Shown here in pieces: positions 27,213-35,700 of a stretch of DNA of 44,491 nt. Numbering within the stretch: the first letter of the stretch is position 1; the number at the start of each line of letters is the position of its first letter. The stretch is from Bacteroidales bacterium UBA3143 (lineage in GTDB: Bacteria > Bacteroidota > Bacteroidia > Bacteroidales > Dysgonomonadaceae). Below the pieces are notes generated by a model. It was not told the origin of the DNA. It saw only the letters and a list, made by a program, of their open reading frames with translations, and ran no database searches. The translations under genes were made by a program, and so were the position numbers. The stretch covers positions 1-44,491 of the forward strand of contig DEZB01000053.1 of the NCBI GenBank assembly GCA_002364735.1. Direction: 5' to 3'.

Positions 27213-28760
27213 ATGAGAAAAATAGTACTTTATATCACGCTGTGTTTGACTGTTTCAGTGTCGGCACAAAATGTGTTTACTGTAGATGATTGCCGAAAGA
27301 TGGCTTTAGAGCATAACGCCTCCATCAAAATTGCTAAAGAGAATGTGAAAGCAGCTCGAAGCATGAAGAAGGCTGCATTTACTCACTTTTTACCCGATTT
27401 TAGTGCCATGGGTGCTTATGCATGGAATGAGAAAAACATGTCTCTCTTTCCTCACGACTTGATGTTGCCTGTAGGTGTGAAACAACCTGATGGTAGTTTA
27501 GGAACAGGTATTGGAGAAACTTCAGTGCCCACACCTAATCCTGATGGAACTTTTAGCTTCGAAGATGCCGCTATAAGCAACAACTTTACACTTGTCGATG
27601 GCAAACCTGTTCCTCTAAATGCTAATGGACAGCCTTTCGACCCAAGTACAAACCCTGGCGATTTGCAGTGGAGAAATCATGCTATTTTACCCAAAAAAGC
27701 ATTTGAGATGGATATGACCAATGTGTTTGTGGGTGCTATCAGTTTTGTGCAACCCATATATATGGGTGGCAAGATAAAGCAGATGTACTCTATTGCTGGA
27801 TATGGCGAAAATATTGCCGAAGCACGTTCGAAAGATGCTTTGACCGATTTGATTTTAGAAGTGGATGAGGCATATTGGCGCGTGGTGTCGTTAGAGAATA
27901 AAGTGAAGCTGGCACATGAGTTGAAAAACGTGGTTTCTAAACTCGACACCAATATTACAGCACTCTTTGACGAGGGGATGGCAACAAAAGCCGATGTACT
28001 GAAAGTGAAAGTGAAAATGAATGAAGCCGACCTGTCAATCATAAAAGCAGAAAACGGACTAAGTCTGTCGCGCATGGCACTTAATCAAGTTATTGGATTG
28101 CCCCTTGATGAGCGAATTATCTTAGAAGATGAAGATTTGGATAGAAACCCCGAATTGGTGCAAGTGATTCCGACAGAAGATGCATTGGACAATCGCCCTG
28201 AGATACAAATGCTAACTCAGGTAGCCAATATTGCTAAAGCGAAGGAGAAATTGAAGATTGCAGAATTCCTGCCTACAGTAGCACTAACTGGAGGCTATGT
28301 GGCAACCAATCCAAGTGCATTTAATGGCGTTGCTAAAAGGTTCGAAGGGATGTTCAATTTTGGTGTTATAGCTAACGTGCCTTTGTTCCATTTCGGAGAA
28401 CGTGTGCACATGCTTAATGCTTCGCGTGCAGACAAAGTAGTAGCTGCATTGGAGTTGCAGGATGCAAAAGAGAAGATAGAGCTACAGATTAATCAATCTT
28501 TGCATCAAACAAACGAGAGTTTGAAAAAACAGATGCAAACTAAAAAGAATGTAGAGAGTGCCCAAGAAAACTTGATGTATGCCAACGAAGGCTTCACAGA
28601 GGGTGTTATCACCGCCAGCGATGTGCTTATGGCACAAACAGCATGGCTCTCGGCCAAGTCTGAGAATATTGATGCCGCAATAGATGTAAAATTAAATAAC
28701 TTGTATCTAAAAAAATCATTAGGCACGCTGTTGTCGCCTATTTCATACAACACCAAATAA
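27213..28760 (+). CDS. TolC family outer-membrane efflux protein
   Basis: A 515-residue outer-membrane channel component. A signal peptide (RKIVLYITLCLTVSVSAQ) leads into the first long helix region FTVDDCRKMALEHNASIKIAKENVKAAR, typical of the OEP fold. Two OEP repeats follow, the second from about residue 340 (DALDNRPEIQMLTQVANIAKAKEKLKIAEFLPTVALTGGY). An unusually long loop at about 75-165 is Pro/Gly/Asn-rich and carries text such as TPNPDGTFSFEDAA; it falls where the first beta-barrel hairpin is expected. The frame opens 14 codons earlier at 27171, but that would place a palindromic operator inside the gene, so the ATG at 27213 is used. hlyD follows after 40 bp. Confidence 0.9.
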   Translation: MRKIVLYITLCLTVSVSAQNVFTVDDCRKMALEHNASIKIAKENVKAARSMKKAAFTHFLPDFSAMGAYAWNEKNMSLFPHDLMLPVGVKQPDGSLGTGIGETSVPTPNPDGTFSFEDAAISNNFTLVDGKPVPLNANGQPFDPSTNPGDLQWRNHAILPKKAFEMDMTNVFVGAISFVQPIYMGGKIKQMYSIAGYGENIAEARSKDALTDLILEVDEAYWRVVSLENKVKLAHELKNVVSKLDTNITALFDEGMATKADVLKVKVKMNEADLSIIKAENGLSLSRMALNQVIGLPLDERIILEDEDLDRNPELVQVIPTEDALDNRPEIQMLTQVANIAKAKEKLKIAEFLPTVALTGGYVATNPSAFNGVAKRFEGMFNFGVIANVPLFHFGERVHMLNASRADKVVAALELQDAKEKIELQINQSLHQTNESLKKQMQTKKNVESAQENLMYANEGFTEGVITASDVLMAQTAWLSAKSENIDAAIDVKLNNLYLKKSLGTLLSPISYNTK

Positions 28761-28800
28761 ACAAAAACGATAATTATAACACTATAACAAAGCATATTTT

Positions 28801-29799
28801 ATGAAACAAGTATCTGAAAGCAACCGTAATTTGCAGGTAGCTCTAATTGGATTGGCCACGGTGGTGGTAATAATATTTATTATAGGATGGTATGTTTACA
28901 AACCTGAACCCACTATTATTCAAGGTTCTGCTGAGGTAAACGAAGTGCGTGTTTCGGGTAAGGTACCCGGACGTATCGACCAACTTTTAGCAATGGAAGG
29001 ACAATTTGTAAATGTTGGTGATACATTGGTACTAATTGATAGCCCCGAGGTAAATGCAAAATTGGCGCAAGCAACTGCAGCAAAGTCGGCTGCTATGGCG
29101 CAGAATCAGAAAGCCAATAAAGGTGCTCGTTCAGAAATGATTGAAAGTGCATACGAAATGTGGCAAAAAGCTGAAATTGGAGTGGATATTACCAAGAAAT
29201 CGTTCGACCGTGTACAACGTCTTTATGAAAAAGGTGTTGTGACTGCGCAAAACAGAGATGAAGTAGAGGCAAAGTACAAAGCTGCTGTTGCTACAGCTGC
29301 TGCTGCTAAATCGCAATATAATATGGCGAAAAACGGAGCTGAGAACGAAGACAAATTAGCTACATCAGCTTTGGTTGATCAAGCAAGAGGTGCCATCCAA
29401 GAAGTTGAGGCGTTTCTTTCTGAAACCGCTTTGTTATCTCCTATATCGGGACAGGTAACTGAAGTGTTCCCTGCTCGTGGAGAGTTAGTAGCAACTGGTG
29501 CACCCATCATGAATATTGTAGACTTGAACGATATCTGGTTTTCATTCAATGTGCGCGAAGACCTATTGGACGAGCTAAAGATGGACAAAGAGATAGAGGT
29601 ATTCATTCCAGCATTAAATCAAAATGCTGTTTTGAAAGTTACTTACATCAAAGTGTTGGCATCATATGCTACCTGGAAAGCCACAAAGACCACAGGCCAG
29701 TTTGATGCAAAAACATTTGAAGTACGTGCCAAACCAGTTTCTCCAATCAAGGATTTACGTCCTGGCATGTCTGCTATATTTGAAAAAGTAATCAAATAA
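28801..29799 (+). CDS. HlyD family membrane fusion (periplasmic adaptor) protein
   Basis: A 332-residue periplasmic adaptor linking inner-membrane transporter and TolC-type channel. It has one N-terminal TM segment (about 12-31), then a biotinyl-lipoyl half (EVRVSGKVPGRIDQLLAMEGQFVNVGDTLVLIDSPEV). An alpha-hairpin follows with an A-x-A-x-x-x-A-rich second helix (about 70-190). The second lipoyl half is LLSPISGQVTEVFPARGELVATGAPIMNIVDL, and the C-terminal beta-barrel ends with KDLRPGMSAIFE. It lies between tolC and the first permease, with only 1 bp before the permease ATG. Confidence 0.92.
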   Translation: MKQVSESNRNLQVALIGLATVVVIIFIIGWYVYKPEPTIIQGSAEVNEVRVSGKVPGRIDQLLAMEGQFVNVGDTLVLIDSPEVNAKLAQATAAKSAAMAQNQKANKGARSEMIESAYEMWQKAEIGVDITKKSFDRVQRLYEKGVVTAQNRDEVEAKYKAAVATAAAAKSQYNMAKNGAENEDKLATSALVDQARGAIQEVEAFLSETALLSPISGQVTEVFPARGELVATGAPIMNIVDLNDIWFSFNVREDLLDELKMDKEIEVFIPALNQNAVLKVTYIKVLASYATWKATKTTGQFDAKTFEVRAKPVSPIKDLRPGMSAIFEKVIK

Positions 29800-29800
29800 G

Positions 29801-30985
29801 ATGTCTAATAATATATATAAAGGTGCAATAGCTGTCATTCGTCGCGAATGGAAAAGAATGTTGGGACGACCCATCTATCTGTTTTCATCCGTGTTCGTGA
29901 TGTTCTTTTGCTATGTGTTCTTTCTCACAGTCTTTAGTGACGGGTTGCCTCGTTCGCTGCCAATTGGCGTGGTCGATATGGACCACTCTTATGTATCGCG
30001 CACATTAATAAGAAACATTAGTGCCATACCACAGACTGAGGTAATTGAGACCTATGCCAATTACAACGAAGCACGCGATGCTATGCAGCGCGGTAAAATA
30101 TATGCTTTCTTTGTAGTTGATAAAGACTTTGAAAAAGATTTGATGTCACAGCAGCAACCCAACTTCACATTTTATGTAAACGATGCTTACTTGGTGGCGG
30201 GATCTTTGTCTTACAAAGAGTTGACCTACATCAGTAATTTAGGTTCTGCTTTCGTTCAGAAACAAATGATGGAGTTAAGGGGTACTACAGTAGATGAAAG
30301 TCAAATTCTGGCAACCGTTCAACCTATTGCAAATGATAGTCATCTAATAGCCAATCAGTATTCCAATTACGGTGTGTATCTGCTCAATATGTTATTGCCT
30401 GGTATATTGCAAATGTTAGTTTTGCTGATGACAGTCTTTACAATCGGAAATGAATTGAAACAAAAAACTTCTCCCGACCTTTTGAAAACTGCCAACAACT
30501 CGATGTTTGCGGCATTGTTGGGTAAGTTGATACCATACACCATTCTGTTTTCAATTTTAGGTATTGGTGGCAATTTGATATTGTATGAGTACATGCATTT
30601 TCCGATGAATGGAAGTATTATTCGATTCTCATTTGCAACAGTGCTCTACGTTATAGCCTATCAAGCAATTGGAGTTTTCTGTATTGGTCTGATTCCCGCT
30701 TTGCGCGAAGCCATTAGCTTGGTGGCAGTATATAGTATATTGGGAATTAGTTTCACAGGATTCACTTTTCCTATAGAGGCCATGCCACGTGGGGTACAAG
30801 TGTTTCAACACTTATTTCCTATTCGGCATTATTTCAAAATCTATGTAAGCGAAGCATTAAATAGCGCACCAATCAGATATTCTCTCATCTATTTTGCAGC
30901 AATAACCGCTTTCTTTATTCTGCCTTTCATTATTTATAAAAGATTGAAAAAGGCAGCAATTAATTTAAATTATCCAGCAAAATAG
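29801..30985 (+). CDS. ABC-2 type transporter permease (first of pair)
   Basis: A 394-residue inner-membrane protein of the ABC-2 permease family (YhhJ/YbhR-like). TM1 is at about 22-45, followed by a roughly 130-residue periplasmic domain (LPIGVVDMDHSYVSRTLIRNI, then AMQRGKIYAFFVVDKDFEKDL). Five C-terminal TM segments follow between about 185 and 390, with the family-typical E-A-I-S-L-V-A-V-Y-S-I-L-G-I-S-F-T-G-F-T-F-P helix and QHLFPIRHYFKIY. It probably exports a hydrophobic or amphipathic compound with the HlyD/TolC partners. No ATP-binding subunit is encoded nearby. Confidence 0.9.
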   Translation: MSNNIYKGAIAVIRREWKRMLGRPIYLFSSVFVMFFCYVFFLTVFSDGLPRSLPIGVVDMDHSYVSRTLIRNISAIPQTEVIETYANYNEARDAMQRGKIYAFFVVDKDFEKDLMSQQQPNFTFYVNDAYLVAGSLSYKELTYISNLGSAFVQKQMMELRGTTVDESQILATVQPIANDSHLIANQYSNYGVYLLNMLLPGILQMLVLLMTVFTIGNELKQKTSPDLLKTANNSMFAALLGKLIPYTILFSILGIGGNLILYEYMHFPMNGSIIRFSFATVLYVIAYQAIGVFCIGLIPALREAISLVAVYSILGISFTGFTFPIEAMPRGVQVFQHLFPIRHYFKIYVSEALNSAPIRYSLIYFAAITAFFILPFIIYKRLKKAAINLNYPAK

Positions 30986-31088
30986 TCTTAGTAATAAAAC
31001 GCCAAATACTGCATTTCGACATGCTCAATGTACCACGTTATTCTCGTTTTTGAAACAGTCATTTACTAAAGTAAACTCCTTGATTTCA

Positions 31089-31140
31089 TCCCGCCACGGC
31101 GGGACGAAAGCCTTGTCTTTGACGTTTTCTTATCAAAGAC
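31089..31140. repeat. REP-like palindrome and second hairpin between the two permease genes
   Basis: TCCCGCC-AC-GGCGGGA at 31089-31104 is a 7-bp stem with a 2-nt loop, a GC-rich palindrome unlike the AT-rich surroundings. A second hairpin pairs GTCTTTGA (31115-31122) with TCAAAGAC (31133-31140). The 204-bp gap 30986-31189 has no gene. The structures may lower transcription into the second permease or stabilise the upstream mRNA. Confidence 0.55.
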
Positions 31141-31189
31141 GCAAAACATCAGTTCTCTGGCAGACACTAAATAATTTCAAGATATAACT

Positions 31190-32413
31190 ATGAATGATTC
31201 TAAGCATTCTCCCAATAATAAATTCAGACACTCAAGGAACGTTCTTTCCGTTTTAATTGAGGAGTATAAACGTTTGTTTAAAGACTCAGGTGTGATGTTG
31301 ATTTTTCTGGGAGCAGCATTTCTTTATCCTCTATTATATGGCGTCATTTATATGAATGAAACCATTCATGATATGCCCATTGCGGTGATTGACCAATCAA
31401 ATAGTACGCATTCGCGAAAGCTCATCAGAAGCCTTGATGCAACACCCGACTTGAAGGTAGCTCATATGTTTAGTAATATGGAGGAGGTGAAAGACGCTTT
31501 TTTCAAAAGGCACATACATGGGGTTGTCTTAATACCAGCAGACTTTAGTCATAAAATAAATAGAAAAGAACAAGCAACTGTCTCTACTTATTCGGATATG
31601 AGTAGTTTCTTATATTATAGAACCATGGCACTGGGTACCAACTTTGCTATCTTGGAACATGGAAATGAAGTGAAGCTTGAGCGTTTGAATGATATGGGGA
31701 TAGTTGGGCGCGATGCAGAGGTGGCTGCCACTCCGTTCACTTATGAGGATGTAATTCTTTATAACGAACCCATGGGCTATGCAAGCTTCTTGCTTCCTGC
31801 ACTTCTTATTCTAATAATTCATCAAACTTTGCTATTTGGAATTAGCATGTCGGCTGGTACGGCACGCGAGAAGAATACTTTTCATCATCTCATTCCTCAC
31901 AATAGTGACAGATCAGTCTTTCATGTAGTAATTGGCAAAGCATTGTGCTATTTCTCATGGTATCTTGTTGCAGCAGTATATGTGTTGGGCTTCATTCCCA
32001 AGCTTTTCAACTTGCCACACATAGGTAATCCAATGGATATAGCCATAATGATTGTTCCTTTTTTGTTAGCAGCAATCTTTTTTGCAATGACATTGTCAGT
32101 TTTTATACATTACAGAGAAACTGGATTTGTTGTATTTCTGTTTACTTCGCTTATTTTCTTGTTCCTTTCAGGCTCAACGTGGCCTCGAACAAGTATGGGT
32201 GGTTTTTGGACAACATTTAGCTATCTATTCCCTTCAACATTCGGCATCAATGGTTACATTAAAATAAACACCATGGGTGCTAATATTTCTCAAATAAATA
32301 TGGAGTATATCGGGCTGTGGGTACAGGCTGGCTTTTATTTCATCACAACGTTGGTGGTGCACAGGTGGCAAATAATTGGTAGTAGAAGAAGAATGATTGC
32401 AGAAGGTGAGTGA
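31190..32413 (+). CDS. ABC-2 type transporter permease (second of pair)
   Basis: A 407-residue inner-membrane protein, paralogous in layout to the preceding permease. TM1 is at about 36-55 (GVMLIFLGAAFLYPLLYGVIY), followed by a periplasmic domain (MPIAVIDQSNSTHSRKLIRSL, then HGVVLIPADFSHKI). Five C-terminal TM segments run between about 195 and 390. It likely forms a heterodimer with the first permease. It is separated from it by 204 bp containing hairpins, which may alter stoichiometry. No Walker A or ABC signature occurs in the cluster, so the ATPase must be encoded elsewhere or the system works without one. Confidence 0.88.
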   Translation: MNDSKHSPNNKFRHSRNVLSVLIEEYKRLFKDSGVMLIFLGAAFLYPLLYGVIYMNETIHDMPIAVIDQSNSTHSRKLIRSLDATPDLKVAHMFSNMEEVKDAFFKRHIHGVVLIPADFSHKINRKEQATVSTYSDMSSFLYYRTMALGTNFAILEHGNEVKLERLNDMGIVGRDAEVAATPFTYEDVILYNEPMGYASFLLPALLILIIHQTLLFGISMSAGTAREKNTFHHLIPHNSDRSVFHVVIGKALCYFSWYLVAAVYVLGFIPKLFNLPHIGNPMDIAIMIVPFLLAAIFFAMTLSVFIHYRETGFVVFLFTSLIFLFLSGSTWPRTSMGGFWTTFSYLFPSTFGINGYIKINTMGANISQINMEYIGLWVQAGFYFITTLVVHRWQIIGSRRRMIAEGE

Positions 32414-32714
32414 TTAATGAGAGTTCTTTGTTTTACCTCTCGCAGAGACGCAAAGGAATATTGTTAGGGTACTGGTGAGATTTATTGTTAGCTAATTCAA
32501 TGGTGGTTTGGTTATTGTATTGGTTGTATTGTAGAGAAAATTCATGAATTTTCTCTACGCATAATTTTAATTCCAAACTAAACGTTTCCTCGTTAATCAC
32601 ATCTATACTACTAAAGCAAAAACATTAAGCTTCTATTCATTGTTTTAATCAATAGCTTAAAGCATACACAACTACACAGCTTGCAAACAAAGAAGAAACG
32701 AAAAACAAAGTATT
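32414..32714. other. Intergenic region upstream of the alpha-2-macroglobulin gene
   Basis: No gene. It holds CTCTCGCAGAGACGCAAAGG at 32437-32456, similar in style to the CGCAAAG-type repeats at 44234-44270, and a 28-bp perfect palindrome at 32531-32558. No exact TAnnTTTG element was found before the ATG at 32715. Confidence 0.6.
32531..32558. promoter_or_regulatory. Perfect 28-bp palindrome
   Basis: The half-site GTAGAGAAAATTCA is followed immediately by its exact reverse complement, with no loop. It could be a strong dimeric-regulator operator for the A2M gene 156 bp downstream, or a terminator-like structure after the efflux cluster. No T-run follows, which weakens the terminator reading. 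Confidence 0.5.
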
Positions 32715-35700
32715 ATGAAGAGGACAATATTCATTCTAATTACCTTACTAATTGCCATGACACATCAGGCACAAAACAAACAAACGATGATTGACAACGC
32801 ATACACTAATTTATGGCAGAAGGTGGCTGAGGCGGAGAAGAAGTCGCTCCCAAAATCAGCATCAGATGTGGTAAACACCATTTTGAAACAGGCTGTGGAC
32901 GATAAGAATAGTCCGCAAATAATAAAAGCGTTGATTCATCAAGGCAAGTACGATCTTGCGATTGATATGGAGAATGATACTTTGATTTTCTACAATCTTA
33001 AGCAGATGTTGACATCAACCAATGATATTGTGGAGAAAGCGGTAATCAACTCGATGTTGGCAGAACTCTATTTGCAATATTACAACAAAGATAGGTGGAC
33101 CATTGATCAGCGGACGCAGTTGGCTGATTTTGTTCCTGCTGATATCAAGGAGTGGACTAAAAATAACTTCTTTGATAAGGTTGTATTACATGCAAATGCT
33201 TCATTGTCTGAACAATCGAAACTGGAAAAGACGGAGGTGAGAACTTATGCAACAGTAGTCAATCTGAAGAAAGATTCACGTGATTTTTATCCTACTATGT
33301 TCGATTTCTTGGCAATGCGTGCTTTGGATTTACTGAAGGAGGTGGATGATAACAAAGATTTGAGTCGCTCGTTAAGCAAAGCGGGAATTGAAAAGAAGGC
33401 GTTATTTGCACCAGTCACAGAGTTTGTACAATTGTCTATTCAGCCCGATTCCACCAATTACAATCTACACGTGTTTGCGGTATATCAAAAGTTGCTCACT
33501 TCATTGCAAAGTCGCAACTTAGATAAATCTGTTGTGTTAGTTGAGTTAGACAAAATGAACTACTTGAGACGATTGGACGCTGCTTACAAACTATATGCTT
33601 TTGATGCATTGCAAATGATGTTAGATGAGTGGAAAGATAAAGATTTCAGTGTGGAGATTGTAAACGAAATCATTCCTTTTTATGAATCTTACGAAGTGGG
33701 AGGTTTTATAGATGAACATGAGGGAGGCGAAAACCACTCAAAAACTAAGGCGTTATATAATTTACTACAAAATACAATTGCTACATTCCCAAAGTATGAG
33801 CGCATCAATCTATTGAAAAACAAACTCACAAGTATTACCAATCCAGTCTTCTCTGTTGAGGGGGAGAAGTCGTTCACTCTTTCGGGTGAGAAGCAATTGA
33901 GTCTTAACTATAGAAATATCAAACAACTTAAGGTTAAATTATATAGCATATCCTCTCCGTTTGGAATAGAATATGACTATTATAGTCGCAGTCAATTGAA
34001 GAATGAGAAGAAAACATTCATCAAAGAGATACTCGTTCCATTGAAATCTGATGAGCCCTATATGTTTTATGAAGACTCATTCTTAGTCAGCATCAATGAG
34101 CCAGGTGCCTATAAGTTGGAGTTTGAGATAAACGCGCAATTAGAGCCAGATGCACCACAAGATTATTACTTTTCTGTTACGGATTTGGCATCGTTTGCTC
34201 GTTCCACATCAGATATTAATCGCGAGATATTTGTAGTGAACCGCACAACTGGCAAGCCCGAAGTGAATGCAAAAGTAAATATCTATCAGCGAGCCAACAG
34301 AGTGCGTGATACGAATCCTACATTGTTGAAAACCATTCCCGTGAATAGTTCAGGGTTGGCAGTGTTTGAAGGCGACACCAAAGGATACACATTGTTTTAT
34401 CATGCTGTGGTAGGCAGTGACAATGGATTGCGGTTGACCGGGATAAACTACAATTACTATCAGCGAGCAGAACCTGACAAAGATGAGACAAAAGAGACCA
34501 TTAGCATTTTTACCGATAGAAGTTTGTATCGCCCAGGACAGATAGTTCATTTCAAAGCAATAGCTGCTACTTCAAAAGATAACAAGCATAACGCAATAGC
34601 TAATGAAGCTATTATATTTACTCTATACGATGCCAACGATCAAGAAGTGGCAGAACAAACATTAACCACCAATGAATTTGGCTCTGTGTCGGGAGAGTTT
34701 GTTTTACCGCAAGGGTTGCTAACGGGCAACTTTTACATTGAAGCAGACTATGATGAGTCTATTTATTTCAAAGTAGAAGAATACAAGCGACCCACGTTTG
34801 AAGTGACTTTTGATAAGATAGAGAAGACCTATAAGTTTGGTGAAGAAGTAACATTGAAAGGTAAAGCCGAAAGCTTTTCGGGTATACAATTGCAAGATGC
34901 AGAAGTGAGTTACACCATAACACGTCAAAAAGCTTGGTGGTGGAGATGGGGTGGTGGTAATGCAGAGCATTATGATGAAGGAATTATAACTACCAATGAT
35001 AAAGGAGCGTTTGAAATACAATTCACTCCACAGCTAACCGATGCTGATGATGGTGAGCACGCTGTTTATTTGTTCACAGTAGAGGCATCGGTCACCGACT
35101 TGAATGGCGAAACACAAGTGGCAACATACTCCATCACGGTGGGTACGATATCAATGGTATTATCAATAGATATGCCCGATAAATTGGAGAAAGATTCGCC
35201 TAACGAAATAAAGATTGAGGCAAAGAACTTGGATGGAAATGACATTAAAGCAAAAGGAACTTATCAACTCTTTGCATTGGATGATAATGATTCTATTCGT
35301 CAACAAGTGAGTGAAGGCACTTTTAAAACTGGTGTTCAGAGTGAGCTAAAAGATAAACTAAAAAGTAGCCCATCGGGCAAATATAGAATAAAGCTGAGTG
35401 CCGAAGATGACAGAGGAAACACAGTGACTGCTGAAAAGGATGTGTTGGTTTTCTCTTATTCGGACAAGCGCCCACCCATCACAACCAATGAGTGGTTGGT
35501 GATAAAGAACGCTACATTTAGTAAGACAAAACCTGCTGAGGTGATATTGGGAGTAAGTGACAAAGATGTGAATGTACTCTATGAGTTATGGCAGGGTAAT
35601 AAATTGCTTGAGCGCAAATGGATACAACTAAACAATGAGAACAAATTATTCACCATTTCTTACAAAGATAAATATGCCGATAATGCGACTTTGATATTGA

